Source of the DNA: Crateriforma conspicua
GTDB taxonomy: Bacteria > Planctomycetota > Planctomycetia > Pirellulales > Pirellulaceae
DNA: 64,000 bases
Assembly: GCF_007752935.1 (NCBI RefSeq)
Contig: NZ_CP036319.1
Span: 6,118,501-6,182,500, forward strand
Direction: 5' to 3'
A program made the translations under genes and the position numbers. Shown here in pieces: positions 1 to 10,300 of the stretch. Position 1 is the stretch's first letter; each line of letters begins with the position of its first letter. The notes under the pieces are model-generated. The model had not been told where the DNA came from and made no database searches. It was given only the letters and a program-made list of their open reading frames with translations.

Positions 1-1565
1 ACGGTTTGATCGCTGACCGTGTCGCCGTCGATCGTGATGCAGTAGGGCGTTCCGGCTTCGTCTTGACGCCGGTAACGACGCCCGACCGCGCCTTTGTCGT
101 CGTAGAACACGTTGAAGTGTTTCTTCAGTTCGCCATACAAGTCCTGCGCGATCTCGGGCATCCCGTCCTTTTTGACCAACGGAAAGACGGCCGCTTTGAC
201 CGGCGCCAACCTGGGATGCAACTTCATCACCGTGCGTGTTTGCAGATTGCCCTTTTCGTCGGGCTGTTGGTCTTCGGTGTACGCTTCGCACAAGAACGCC
301 AGCACGCCGCGATCGGCACCAGCGGACGGTTCGATCACGTGCGGGATGAATTTTTCGTTCGTCGCTTCGTCACGATAGGTCAGGTCTTTGCCGCTGCCGC
401 GATACTTGGGCTTTCCATGTTCATTCAATTCGACGGTCATGGGATTGGTCGCCGGATCCAACTTGCCTTCCATGTGGCTGCGAAGGTCGAAATCGCCACG
501 GTGGGCGATGCCTTCCAATTCGCCGAATTCGCCCGGCGGCAAGAACGGGAATGCGTATTCGATGTCCGCGGTACCGACGCTGTAGTGAGCCAATTCCTCC
601 GGATCGTGCTCGCGCATGATCAGCGATTCCGATCCCATGCCCAGCGACAGATACCAGTTCATGCGGCGATCCCGCCAATAGCGATACCATTGTTGTGACT
701 GGTCGGGGTGACAGAAGAACTCGATTTCCATCTGTTCGAATTCACGACTGCGGAACGTAAAGTTTCGCGGCGTGATTTCGTTGCGGAACGACTTGCCGAC
801 TTGGCCGATGCCGAAGGGCACTTTCACCCGGCTGCTGTCCAACACGTTCTTGAAATTGACAAAGATGCCCTGGGCCGTTTCGGGTCGCAGGAACGTCACA
901 TCGTCCTCGCCGCCCAAGGCCCCCAGTGTCGTCTTGAACATCAAGTTGAATTCACGCGGCTCGGTCAGCGTGCCCAGGGTCTTCGCGTCTGGTCCCAGGA
1001 CGTTTTCCGTATTGTCCAGCTTGTCGATCGTGATTGATTCGCCGCCGACGGTGATCTTGTCCGCGTCCTTGTTCCGCAGCTTGAAGAACTTCATGCCGCG
1101 GCGGCGGATGTCATCTTCTTCCTGTTCCGCTTCGGCCAAGGTGGAAACGAAGATCGTCCGATCTTGGTAGGTGACCTCGCGACCGCGAACCTGGTCAAAG
1201 CGGTACCGTTTTTTGGATTCACGACAGTCCACCATGTGATCGTGGAACAGATCGTAGTGGCCGCTGTTCTTCCACACCTGCGGGTGCATGATGATCGTGC
1301 AATCCAGACCGACCATTTCATAGGTCGACGGCGCACCGGCGGGCTGCTTCAGCTCGTTGTGGCCGCAAATCATGTCCTGCCACCAAGCTTCCTTCAGGTT
1401 CCGCTTCAGATCGACGCCCAGCGGTCCATAGTCCCAAAATCCTTGGACGCCGCCATAGATTTCACTGGACTGGAACAGGAACCCGCGTCGCTTGCAAAGC
1501 GAAACGATTTTGTCCATCGACTTGGTTTGCGGGGCGTTGGTTTCAGGGGCGTTTGCTTCGGTCAT
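1..1565 (-). CDS. glyQS: Glycyl-tRNA synthetase, single-chain (alpha2) type; C-terminus lies outside the window
   Basis: Charges tRNA-Gly with glycine in the cytoplasm; class II aminoacyl-tRNA synthetase. Reading the minus strand from ATG 1565 gives about 521 residues, open to the window edge. It begins MTEANAPETNAPQTKSMDKI and continues through SLCKRRGFLFQSSEIYGG, FWDYGPLGVDLK, RPETAQGIFVNF and GKSFRNEITPRNFTFRSREF, which are class II motif regions of the eukaryote-like GlyRS family. The end seen here (FNVFYDDKGAVGRRYRRQDE, GTPYCITID) is in the C-terminal anticodon-binding domain, so only a few dozen residues should be missing. Family members are usually about 500-600 residues. It is divergent from the sigma factor gene, with about 200 bp between them. 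Identification is firm; only the extreme C-terminus cannot be judged. Confidence 0.95.
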   Translation of the reverse strand, partial: MTEANAPETNAPQTKSMDKIVSLCKRRGFLFQSSEIYGGVQGFWDYGPLGVDLKRNLKEAWWQDMICGHNELKQPAGAPSTYEMVGLDCTIIMHPQVWKNSGHYDLFHDHMVDCRESKKRYRFDQVRGREVTYQDRTIFVSTLAEAEQEEDDIRRRGMKFFKLRNKDADKITVGGESITIDKLDNTENVLGPDAKTLGTLTEPREFNLMFKTTLGALGGEDDVTFLRPETAQGIFVNFKNVLDSSRVKVPFGIGQVGKSFRNEITPRNFTFRSREFEQMEIEFFCHPDQSQQWYRYWRDRRMNWYLSLGMGSESLIMREHDPEELAHYSVGTADIEYAFPFLPPGEFGELEGIAHRGDFDLRSHMEGKLDPATNPMTVELNEHGKPKYRGSGKDLTYRDEATNEKFIPHVIEPSAGADRGVLAFLCEAYTEDQQPDEKGNLQTRTVMKLHPRLAPVKAAVFPLVKKDGMPEIAQDLYGELKKHFNVFYDDKGAVGRRYRRQDEAGTPYCITIDGDTVSDQT

Positions 1566-1769
1566 CGGTGGGTATTGGGGGATGGTCGACAAATCAGATG
1601 ACAAAGGGAAGTCGCCTATCATGACCGCACGGTCCGTTTCGTCCCAGACCAGGCGGAACCCCGACGAGGCGGGAAATCTTCGTTTCTTGGCAACGTTTTT
1701 TGGGACAAGCGGGCTTTGGCGGCATCCTTGGGGTGCCCCCGACGACAAAACGCTTGTGGAAAAAGACGT

Positions 1770-2288
1770 TTGGACGCTGAACAAATATGCCGGATTTGGG
1801 ACACGCACCGTGATCGGCTGATGCTGATCGCTCGTGCGATGGATCCGCTGGTCAGCGACGGCGGCGCCGATGACGCGGTCCAGGAAGCGTTCATCGAACT
1901 GGCCAAACGCGGACAACCGCCCGACGACCCGGTGGCGTGGATGGCCCGAATCATTCGCAATCGCCTGCTGATGTGGCGACGCGGCCGACAAAGACGTCGT
2001 GAAAGAGAAAACGACTATGCCCGCATGACGTGGCTGGTCCACCGCGACGATTCCGTGGCGATTGATATCGATCCCCGACAACTGACCGATGCCCTGCGGA
2101 CGATGCCCGATGACCAACGTCAAGTGATCGTCATGCGATGGTGGGGCGACATGACGTTTCGACAAATCGCAGGCGTGCTGGGTCAATCACGCAGCCGCAC
2201 GCATCGACAGTACCAGCACGGCATCGCACACCTAAGAACCCTTTTGGCCCCGGAGACACCACGTGAACCATCCCGCTGCATCCGATGA
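1770..2288 (+). CDS. RNA polymerase sigma factor, ECF-like
   Basis: Alternative sigma factor of the sigma-70 family, small (172 residues from TTG 1770). Region 2 is recognisable in the first half (WDTHRDRLMLIARAM, then DDAVQEAFIELA and VAWMARIIRNRLLMWRR). A polar linker follows, then region 4 (ALRTMPDDQRQVIVMRWWG, MTFRQIAGVLGQS, then a basic recognition helix). No in-frame ATG precedes region 2. TTG 1770 keeps all of region 2 and is preceded by a purine-rich GGAAAAAG stretch; TTG 1716 would add 18 unlikely residues, and ATG 1818 would cut into region 2. The next gene overlaps its 3' end by 26 bp, which suggests co-translation with a regulatory partner. Target promoters are unknown. The family call is solid, the start is not. 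Confidence 0.85.
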   Translation: MDAEQICRIWDTHRDRLMLIARAMDPLVSDGGADDAVQEAFIELAKRGQPPDDPVAWMARIIRNRLLMWRRGRQRRRERENDYARMTWLVHRDDSVAIDIDPRQLTDALRTMPDDQRQVIVMRWWGDMTFRQIAGVLGQSRSRTHRQYQHGIAHLRTLLAPETPREPSRCIR

Positions 2289-2925
2289 CGAACGCGATTT
2301 CGCACGCGTGTTGCGCCAAAGCTTTGCCCCCCTGCCCCGCCCCGATGGCGAAAGCCGACGCCTGTATCAGATCGGTTTCGAAGCGGGTCGCGCCTCGGTG
2401 TCCGGCGCTTTCCCGGTGAAGGATTCGCATCGCCCGGTTATCCGGCGCATTGCGGTGGCCGCGTCTTGGCTGGCCGTTGTAGTGGGCGCGTTCGCGGCCG
2501 GGCAGTGGCGTGGCAACGCCGATGCCGTTCGTGGTGTTCCCACAATGCAAAACGCCCAGATCGCGCCACCCACCAATGCCTCCGATGGGTCGTCCCGCCC
2601 CGGACGCCAGGTCGTTTCGACGGAAACGGTCAGCGACACCGGCAACCGCCCGGTCATCGCCGGATCGAATACCGGATGGATGTTTTCGGATTCGATTCGC
2701 TTGGCGTCGACGATGCAAACCGGCCACAGCCGGTTGAACCTTTCTCGATTGGATGATCCGCAAGCCATGTTGGCACCACGGGGCGCAGTGTCATCCAAAG
2801 ACGTCCGCTTTACCAGCAGTGGTCAAGTTCCCCGCGGCGAATCGGTCAACCGGCCGGCCGCGAACCTGCGTGTCGTCGACGGCCTGACGCGAGTGTTGGA
2901 CTTCGCCGGTCGGACGGCCGATTGA
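2263..2925 (+). CDS. Single-pass membrane protein, probable anti-sigma-type partner of the upstream sigma factor
   Basis: A 220-residue protein starting at GTG 2263 inside the end of the sigma factor gene. Residues 1-55 are a short charged N-terminal part predicted to be cytoplasmic (EDFARVLRQSF-like, with RLYQIGFEAG). One hydrophobic segment lies at about 62-81 (IAVAASWLAVVVGAFAAG). A long Ser/Thr/Arg-rich, low-complexity tail follows, presumably outside the membrane. The layout and the overlapping start are what one expects of an anti-sigma or sigma-regulator protein, but no zinc-binding anti-sigma motif (HxxxCxxC) is present, so this is inference from context. It could instead be a membrane protein of other function in the same operon. 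A 13-base direct repeat (gccgattgaccga) follows its stop codon. Confidence 0.6.
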   Translation: MNHPAASDDERDFARVLRQSFAPLPRPDGESRRLYQIGFEAGRASVSGAFPVKDSHRPVIRRIAVAASWLAVVVGAFAAGQWRGNADAVRGVPTMQNAQIAPPTNASDGSSRPGRQVVSTETVSDTGNRPVIAGSNTGWMFSDSIRLASTMQTGHSRLNLSRLDDPQAMLAPRGAVSSKDVRFTSSGQVPRGESVNRPAANLRVVDGLTRVLDFAGRTAD

Positions 2926-3033
2926 CCGAACCGCCGATTGACCGAGCCGCCAATTTGACTGCGCATGCTGACTGTCTCACTGGCCCTTGTCCCCCATCCC
3001 TTTCCCCCTTGTCCCGCGCCCCGGAGCCCTCCG

Positions 3034-4509
3034 ATGCAAAAACCTGTTCGCACCGCAACGATTGTGGCGGTGATCGCTTGGCTGGTCTGCGGCCCAGCCG
3101 GCGTAGCATTCGCGGATGATGCGACGTTGATTCGCATCACACCGTCCAAAGAACCCGACCCGGCACTGCGCTATCGATTCTGGCCTTCGCCCAACGATCA
3201 GCGTGACGCGAATGCGGCCGGATTGTTGTCGCGTGCCGTGTTGATGACCGTTCAGCACACGCAACACAGCCGCGACAACGTTCACCCGGGCGTGCTGACC
3301 GACGAGCGAATCGAGCGTTGGATCGAATCTCCCTGGCAGCCCGAACATGCGGAAGAGATGCAGCAATTTCTTTCGTACCACGAATCGGTGCTGTCGGAAA
3401 TCGACCGCGCGGCAAACTTCATGCGTTTCGATTACCCACTGGCCACCGACCAGATGAATCTGACCGAAACGTTTGAACTGCTGCTGCCGGAAGTCCAAGA
3501 ATCGCGGACGCTGTGCCGGTTCTTGTTGATCCGTGGACGGTTGGAAGCCAATCAGCATCGGTGGAACGATTTCGACCGCACCGTGCGGACGCTGTACCGA
3601 TTGGCCGACATGATCGGCATGCAAAGCGACTTTCTGGTGGCACAACTGGTGTCCGTGGCGATCCAGGAACAAACGCTTCGACTGGTGCGAGAAGCCAGCG
3701 AAGTCAGCGATAGCCCAAACTTCTACTGGGCACTCAATGCGGTTCCCGCGGAACTGTTTGAACTGAAACGAACTGCGGAAAAGGAAGCCTTCGCCGTCTT
3801 GAAGGTTTTGCCCGATGCCGGCAGGTATCCCGATCACCCCATGGGCGGCGAAGCATCGCGACAAAAACTGGCCGAACTGAACCAACAGTTTGCCGCCGTG
3901 GTCAAGATGCTGGACACGGGATTCGACCTGCAAGAAACGCCCGAGGCCAGCGTGGTCAGTGGCTTGATGATCGCAACGATGGGGCCATCGTCACGAGAGT
4001 ATCTCCGCAGCGTTTCGGAATGGGGCGACCGCGTGGATGAACTGGAATCGGTTGAATGCGTGTTAAGAGCGACCGCCCTGAAATTGCGACGCGGCATCCA
4101 CGACTATTACAAGTGGTACAGCCTGCCCCGCGCCATGCGAAGCGACCATTTGCAGCAATCTGAAAGCTCGCTGACCGATGGCAATCGATCAATTGATTCC
4201 CAACCGGATCCGGCACACCTGCTGTTACAAGCCATTGCACCGGCGTTGCGTGCCGTCGATCAGGCGTCTCGTCGGCTGGAACAGACGCACCACTTTACCG
4301 TGACGTTGCAGGCGATTCGCGATCATGCGGCTCGACATGGCGAATTGCCATCGAAGTTGGATGATCTGTATCTGCCCGCCCTTCCCGATGGCCTGCGTCC
4401 GGGGCCTTTCAATTACCAACGCAAGAGCCCCAACCGTGCGACGATCGAACGAACCGCACGGTATTCCAACGACAATGAAACCACTTTCGAACTCCAATTG
4501 GCGGAATGA
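3034..4509 (+). CDS. Secreted protein of unknown function, third gene of the sigma-factor operon
   Basis: I do not recognise this 491-residue protein. The ATG at 3034 is preferred because GGAG lies about 7 bases upstream and the protein then begins with a clear signal peptide (MQKPVRTATIVAVIAWLVCG, cleavage expected after AFA). An upstream GTG/ATG-type start at 2965 would add a proline-rich, signal-less extension. The mature part is mainly helical and polar (many Leu, Glu and Arg residues; helices such as DRTVRTLYRLADMIG). Its C-terminus has a stretch (HGELPSKLDDLYLPALPDG) that resembles the C-terminal parts of other planctomycete periplasmic proteins. It is followed after 6 bp by the DUF1559 gene, so the two probably share a transcript. 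No enzyme motif was found. Confidence 0.7.
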   Translation: MQKPVRTATIVAVIAWLVCGPAGVAFADDATLIRITPSKEPDPALRYRFWPSPNDQRDANAAGLLSRAVLMTVQHTQHSRDNVHPGVLTDERIERWIESPWQPEHAEEMQQFLSYHESVLSEIDRAANFMRFDYPLATDQMNLTETFELLLPEVQESRTLCRFLLIRGRLEANQHRWNDFDRTVRTLYRLADMIGMQSDFLVAQLVSVAIQEQTLRLVREASEVSDSPNFYWALNAVPAELFELKRTAEKEAFAVLKVLPDAGRYPDHPMGGEASRQKLAELNQQFAAVVKMLDTGFDLQETPEASVVSGLMIATMGPSSREYLRSVSEWGDRVDELESVECVLRATALKLRRGIHDYYKWYSLPRAMRSDHLQQSESSLTDGNRSIDSQPDPAHLLLQAIAPALRAVDQASRRLEQTHHFTVTLQAIRDHAARHGELPSKLDDLYLPALPDGLRPGPFNYQRKSPNRATIERTARYSNDNETTFELQLAE

Positions 4510-4515
4510 AAACCG

Positions 4516-6030
4516 ATGAAACGATGGACCCCCTTTCGTACCGCCTCGGCGGCGCCTTCCCGAATTCTGCTGGTTTTGGCTGCATCGCTTGCTGTCTTCG
4601 ACAATCCAGCGCCGGCCCAGGCATCCGGTGATGTTCCCTGGTCCGATCAAATCATTGCCGCGGCACGGCTGAATCTGCAAACGCTGGACGCGGCCGCCAC
4701 CGGTCGCTTGATCGCTGATGCCGCATCGGTGGACGTCGGCGACATTGCACCGATGGCAAAAAGGATTGATGAATTTGTCACCGAACTACGCTCGCTGGGA
4801 TGCACCGACGTTTACTTGGCGATCCACACGTCAGACATGCTGCGTGGCGTTGCCACCGTTCTGATTCAGACAGTCGATCCCGATTCCGTGCGACAGCGGA
4901 TTGAACCGTTGTGGAAAAGCATCTATGGCCGAACGGAGTTTGATGCCAACGTCGATTCCGGTTGGCTGATTCTGGGCCCGGCCACAACGGTCAAGAATTG
5001 GACGCCTGCGATCGACTCCGGTGCAACCGACGGTTCGGACCGGTGGCGTGACCTGATTCGTGGTGACGACGAGAACAGCCAGTTGGCGATCGCCTTGCCC
5101 AATGACATGCGTCAAACGTTGGCGGCGATGTGGCCTCAGCAACCCCTGAAAAGTCTCCCTTCAAAGCTGTCACCGGCGCAGTGGGTCCGAGTGGTCCAAT
5201 CGGCTCGCATCGCATTGTCGTTGCCCCCCCAAGGCGACACGGTGATCGAAATCGAAACCGCCGACGCGGATGCCGCAACGACCCTCGCCGATGAACTGAC
5301 GCATTTGCGATCCAGCTTGGATTGGATCGACGACCGCTGGTCCGTGTCGACCGACGGTCCGTCAGCCATCGTCCAGACCTCGCCGGACGTGCTGATCGAG
5401 CAACTGGCTGCGGCGGTGGGCAACCTGAATCAGCGTTCGATGCGTCTGCGGACGATGAACAACTTGAAGCAGATCGGCCTGGCGATGCACAACCATCACG
5501 CCGCTTTCAAAGCGTTTCCCGACGCGGCGATTCGTGCGGATGATGGCGGGGAATTGCTAAGCTGGAGGGTCAAGCTGCTGCCGTTCTTGGAACAGCAAGC
5601 TTTGTACGAAGCGATCCAGCGCGACGCCGCCTGGGATTCGGAGGTCAATCGGAAAGTGACCCAAACGGCGGTCCCGAATTTCGGCACGCCCGATCATGAC
5701 GGCCCGATGACCAACATTCGGATCCCCGTGATCCCGGGTTCGATGTACGACGATCCTGCCGCATCCAAATCGTTTCGCTCGATCACCGACGGAACCAGCA
5801 ATACGATCGCGTTGGCGGTGGCACCCGCCGATCAAGCGGTGCCTTGGACACGGCCCGGTTTATGGGAATTGGACACCGAGCGCTTGGTGGAAAGCTTTTT
5901 TGGCGACCGCGACACCGTCCCCGTGCTGATGTTCGACGGGGCCGCCGTCGTGCTGGACCGGGCGAAAGTCGATGCCGAAACGTTGCAAGGCATGCTGACA
6001 ATTGCCGGCGGCGAAGTCGTCCAGTGGTGA
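4516..6030 (+). CDS. DUF1559-domain protein with signal peptide instead of a pilin leader
   Basis: A 504-residue exported protein. An N-terminal hydrophobic signal (RILLVLAASLAVFDNPAPAQA) replaces the usual prepilin leader GFTLVE. The first 300 residues have no domain I can name. From about residue 310 a DUF1559 region is clear: RTMNNLKQIGLAMHNHHAAF, FPDAAI, SWRVKLLPFLEQQALYEAI, then SITDGTSNTIALAVA. The family's H-X9-DG ending is altered, with Asp where His is expected before MFDG. DUF1559 proteins are very abundant in planctomycetes and of unknown function. It lies 6 bp after the preceding secreted protein and ends the sigma-factor operon. The next gene is convergent. Confidence 0.85.
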   Translation: MKRWTPFRTASAAPSRILLVLAASLAVFDNPAPAQASGDVPWSDQIIAAARLNLQTLDAAATGRLIADAASVDVGDIAPMAKRIDEFVTELRSLGCTDVYLAIHTSDMLRGVATVLIQTVDPDSVRQRIEPLWKSIYGRTEFDANVDSGWLILGPATTVKNWTPAIDSGATDGSDRWRDLIRGDDENSQLAIALPNDMRQTLAAMWPQQPLKSLPSKLSPAQWVRVVQSARIALSLPPQGDTVIEIETADADAATTLADELTHLRSSLDWIDDRWSVSTDGPSAIVQTSPDVLIEQLAAAVGNLNQRSMRLRTMNNLKQIGLAMHNHHAAFKAFPDAAIRADDGGELLSWRVKLLPFLEQQALYEAIQRDAAWDSEVNRKVTQTAVPNFGTPDHDGPMTNIRIPVIPGSMYDDPAASKSFRSITDGTSNTIALAVAPADQAVPWTRPGLWELDTERLVESFFGDRDTVPVLMFDGAAVVLDRAKVDAETLQGMLTIAGGEVVQW

Positions 6031-6090
6031 CCGAACGCTGGACAGCGGCATCCCGAGATCCGCGGTCGATCGAAGTCGTTCGGAAAGCCC

Positions 6091-6894
6091 CTAGTAGCGC
6101 TGGGTCGAAAAGTCCGGGGTGGTCGCCATCCGGGTCCCCGCCTGCGACAACGCGGCGTCCTGGGCACTGTTGATCTGGCGTGAAAGTGCCGCGACTCGCT
6201 CGGCCACCAGCGGCTGGGCGCCGTTGATCGCCAAGGCCCGCTGGTAATTCTGCAGGGCCTGGGTCGGATCGCCCATCGATTCACGCAGCCGCCCCAGGGC
6301 CAACCATGCCCTGGGGTTGTTCGCGTCCAACTGCACGGCGTCCTCCAGATATTTCAGTGCCGTCTGGGGTTCGCCGTGTTCTTCATACAGCCGAGCCGTT
6401 TCGATTCGCGGTTCGGAATAGTTCGGATTTCGGGCCGCCCAGTTCTTTAGCAGGGCGAAAGCACGGTCCGGCCGGCCGGTGTCGACCAACAGCACTGCCA
6501 AGCCCCGATGGCATTCGACGTGGTTGGGATTGTGGTCCAAGCACTGGTTGTACAGGGCTTCGGCCTGCTTGTACGACTCCGGATCCTGGCGTTGCTTGGC
6601 TTGCTGGTGAACGGCGGCGGCCAGGTTGTAGTAGCTGTCCGGATTGGCCGGGTCGCTGGCGATCGCTTTTTGAAATTCTTGCATCGCCGCGCTGTATTGG
6701 CCCTGCTCATACAAACGGGCTCCCTGGGCATTTTGACCGCTGCTGGCCCACTGGCACCCGGTCAAACAGGCGGCCAGGCACCCCGCAACAAAGGCAGTGA
6801 ACACCCACGCGCCGTTGAGCCAATTCGACCGGCCGGTCTGAAAATCGGTGTCGGACGTGGCCGAAGGTCGTGTGGTGATGGCGGTGGTGGTCAT
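6091..6894 (-). CDS. Tetratricopeptide-repeat lipoprotein
   Basis: A 267-residue protein. From ATG 6894 it has a short polar start, a hydrophobic segment (GAWVFTAFVAGCLAACLTGC) and a lipobox LTGC, so it is probably lipid-anchored. At least five TPR units follow, for example ARLYEQGQYSAAMQEFQKAI, PDSYYNLAAAVHQQAKQ, AEALYNQCLDHNPNHVECH, PRIETARLYEEHGEPQTALK and PRAWLALGRLRESMGDPTQA. TPR proteins act as protein-protein scaffolds; the partner is unknown. The reading frame stays open upstream to 7203, but that extension is arginine-rich and would hide the signal sequence, so I reject it. It is convergent with the DUF1559 gene and divergent from the giant gene. Confidence 0.88.
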   Translation of the reverse strand: MTTTAITTRPSATSDTDFQTGRSNWLNGAWVFTAFVAGCLAACLTGCQWASSGQNAQGARLYEQGQYSAAMQEFQKAIASDPANPDSYYNLAAAVHQQAKQRQDPESYKQAEALYNQCLDHNPNHVECHRGLAVLLVDTGRPDRAFALLKNWAARNPNYSEPRIETARLYEEHGEPQTALKYLEDAVQLDANNPRAWLALGRLRESMGDPTQALQNYQRALAINGAQPLVAERVAALSRQINSAQDAALSQAGTRMATTPDFSTQRY

Positions 6895-7327
6895 CGGGGG
6901 AACGTCCACGCGGCAAAAAAGGGGCGATTCGGGTTCGGGCGCGACGGTAGCAACGGCGCGTCGCCAGTGGCAATAGAGATGTGAAATGAGGGTCCGGCCG
7001 CGTCGCGAAGGAACTTTCCGTCGACACAGGCCATCGAATCGCCACAGACGTTCGGTTCGATAAGACCGGATCAAGTCGCCCAGAGGCGACCTAACCCCAG
7101 GCCTAGCGGCGTTTTTCGTTGCTTCAAAGCGGTGCCCGATTAGACTTCGAATCGTGGACTCGCGCAATTTATCCAGCCTTCGCGTCTGCCCCAGTCCGCG
7201 CATTTCCCCACGACTTTTCCTGGCCGAAGGCGGCCGCTAGCCGGTTGCACGGTCCGCGTCGCCCCCCTTCACCTCATTGACGAACACCGCCGCGGCCGAA
7301 GCCGCGGTCCCTAGACGAGGCCTCTGG
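6895..7327. promoter_or_regulatory. Divergent intergenic region between the TPR lipoprotein and the giant gene
   Basis: About 430 bp between two divergent genes, so it must hold both promoters. I see no ORF with protein-like character, no tRNA and no clear -35/-10 pair. The frame upstream of the TPR gene is open but Arg-rich and unconvincing as coding. No operator-like inverted repeat stands out. Confidence 0.4.
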
Positions 7328-10300
7328 ATGACCCTTCATCGCAGTCAATCTTCATCAACCCAAGCTCGTATTTCGGACGAATCGCCGAGGTCCAAGCCGG
7401 GTCCGAATCGCGGTAGTGCGTCGCGTGATCGGCAACGTCGCCGGTTGAAGAATCGTCGCGGCTTGCTGGAAACGCTGGAAAACCGGCAGCTTTTGGCCGG
7501 TCCAGATCTGATCGGCGTCCAGCCCAACGTGGGATCGTTGCTGTTCGAATCACCAGTCCAGAACGTCGATCCGGACGGCCAGTTGACCGTGCTGCAGCAG
7601 TCGCCGCAGGAACTGGTGTTCCGCTTTGACGACGACACCCAACTGGACCCCGACACTTTGTCCGGCATTCGCATCACGCGGGCCGGCGAAGACAAGGTGT
7701 TCGATTCGGCCACTGCCACCAGCGACCTGGGCACCAACGGGGATGTGGTGCTGGAATTCCGCGCCCGCCAGAGCGGTGCGACCGGAAACGGCATCCAAGT
7801 GGTCATCACGGCCGATTCGCTGGTGACCAGCCAGCCCCAGGTTTCGGTTTCCGATCGCACGGTAGCGATCACCGTCAGCAACACGCCGGGTCGTCTGAGC
7901 AATGCCCAGGACGTGATCCTGGCGGTTGCCAATAATCCACTGGCCAACGACTTGGTCGAAGTCATCCAAGTCAGCGGATCCACCCTGGGCGTGGTCGGCG
8001 ATGACGTTTCGGGCACGACCACGCTGACGCTGGAAGGGGCCAACGCCGCCGAAGCCGTCACCGACTTGGGTACCTCCGGATCGGTGCTGGTTCGCATGAT
8101 CAGCCAAGTTCCCGGCGAAGACGGTCTGGGTGTTGAAGTCAACGTCACCAAACGAGACTTCGGTGGTGCAGCCAATCCGGTCGTCTTGGTCAGCAACGGT
8201 CAGATCAACGTCCAACTGAACAGCAACTTTGGCAACGAGACGACGGCCGACGAATTCGTCGCCGCCCTCAACAACAATCCGAATTCGGCCGCGCTGGTCA
8301 AGACGCTGTTGATCAGTGGCAACGGCGACACTTTGGTGGGCAACCGCAACACGCTGTATTCGCCGCTGACGTTGTCCGGTGCCAGCGACGTGGTGGTCCA
8401 GCCCGGTTATGTGGGCCTGGGCGATTCGCCTCGCGAAGTCGTTTTCCGATTTGCCGAACCGCTGCCCGATGACACCTATCAGATCGACATCGTCGGTGTC
8501 GGCCCGACCGCGCTGACCAACATCGCGGGCGAACCCTTCCAAGACGGCGTGAACTTGTCACGTCAGTTCCAAATCAATTTGGGTCCCCAAGTCGTTGCGG
8601 TGGTTCCCGAACCGGTTCGACGCAATGCCAGCACCGGCGCGTTGCAGCCGCAAACGGGCAAGATCGAAGTCCATTTCGGCAACGACACACTGTCCGCCGC
8701 GACGGCCAGCAATCCGGCTCATTACCAGCTGATCTTCACCAGCGACACGGCCAACAACACCGACGATTCGGCACCGATCAACCCGACGTCGGTTCAGTTC
8801 GATCCGATCAACAACATTGCGTTGCTGGATTTCAGTTTCCCGCTGTCGCGGATCCCCAACCCGGCGGGCGGCTTTTACGATAGCGCGGCGCGATTGCGGA
8901 TCGGCACCAGCGAAGGTCTGCCGGCGGCACCGGCGGAATTCGACCTGCAAGGCGCCGAGCCCGGTGATTCGCTTTCGACCGCGACCGACCTGGGTACGCT
9001 GGGCGGTGGCGGCACGCAATCGACCGTCGTCCAGTCGACGATTGAAAATGAATCGCCCTATGGCATCACCCTGCCCGGCCCCGATCTGCCGGGGACCCGC
9101 ACGATTCGTCCCGAAGATCCGTCGCGTCTGACCCGCACGGTCCCGTTGGATTACGTCCGCAACGACGCCGACAGCGAAGACGGCATCGCGGTCATGCAGT
9201 ACGCATTTCCGGCGTCCTTTTCCGGCCCCAATCCCAACGGCCCCGGCCAACAGACGTATTTCAACGTCATCAGCGAACAACAAAAGGACCGCGTCCGCGA
9301 AGCGATCCAGCTGTATAGCGAATACCTGGGCATCAGCTTTATCGAAGTCGAAGGTGCACCGACATCGCCGGCATCGATCAGCATCGCCGTGGGTGATCTG
9401 TTCGCCAGCGGCGACGGCGCGACCAGTGGCGAAGGCGGCTTGGCGGCCGTGACCGCCGACAGCAATGCCGACGGTATCGACGATCTTGGCATCTTGGACC
9501 TGCAAGATTTCGATGATTCGATCGACGACCAATTCGGCGACGAATTTTTCCGCGGTGCGATGTTCATCGTGGGACAACTGTTGGGCTACGGCTATGCGGA
9601 CGATCTGCCGCAACCGACCACGCAAAGCACCAGCTTTATCTTCAACCCGGGCAGCGATAACGAACCGTCGTATCCCAGCACCGCGGACATCGTCCACGGA
9701 CAATACCTTTACCGTCCCGAAAGCACGGACGTCGACCTGTTCGAATTCACGTTGAGTGAAGCCGGCACGTTGACCGCCGAAACGATCGCCGAACGCTTGG
9801 GCAGCCCCAGCTTGCTGGATTCGGCATTGCGTTTGTATCGCGTGACCAAAGACGGTTCGGGAAACATCGTCAGCTACGAAGAAGTCGCCGCGAACGACGA
9901 CTATTTCAGCAACGACGCAATGCTGCAAATCGATCTGGCCGCGGGTGATTACGCGGTCGGCGTCAGTGCCAAAGGCAACACCAGTTACGACCCCGGCATC
10001 GGCGGCACCGGGTTCGGCGGCCGCACCGAGGGCGATTACGAACTGCGTTTGGATTTTGTCCCCCGCGCCGCGGCGACCATCACCGATGCGACCGGCGTCG
10101 CGTTGGATGGTGATGCCGACGGACAACCCGGTGGCGTGTTCAATTTCTGGTTCGTGCCGGCCGACGCCGACAAGACGGTCTATGTCGACAAGTTGGGACC
10201 ACAGAATCCGACCGGCATCTTGGGATCGGTTTCGAATCCCTATCGCAACATCGACGACGCCATCGCGGCGGCGACCCAACGTCCCGGAACGACAATCCGC

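Noticed and set aside
2917-2945. 13-base direct repeat after the anti-sigma-like gene
   Set aside because: Two copies only, at the end of a gene, with no related sequence nearby. It is too little for a mobile-element or regulatory call.
6895-7203. Upstream extension of the TPR lipoprotein frame
   Set aside because: It is Arg-rich and would bury the lipoprotein signal that starts at 6894.
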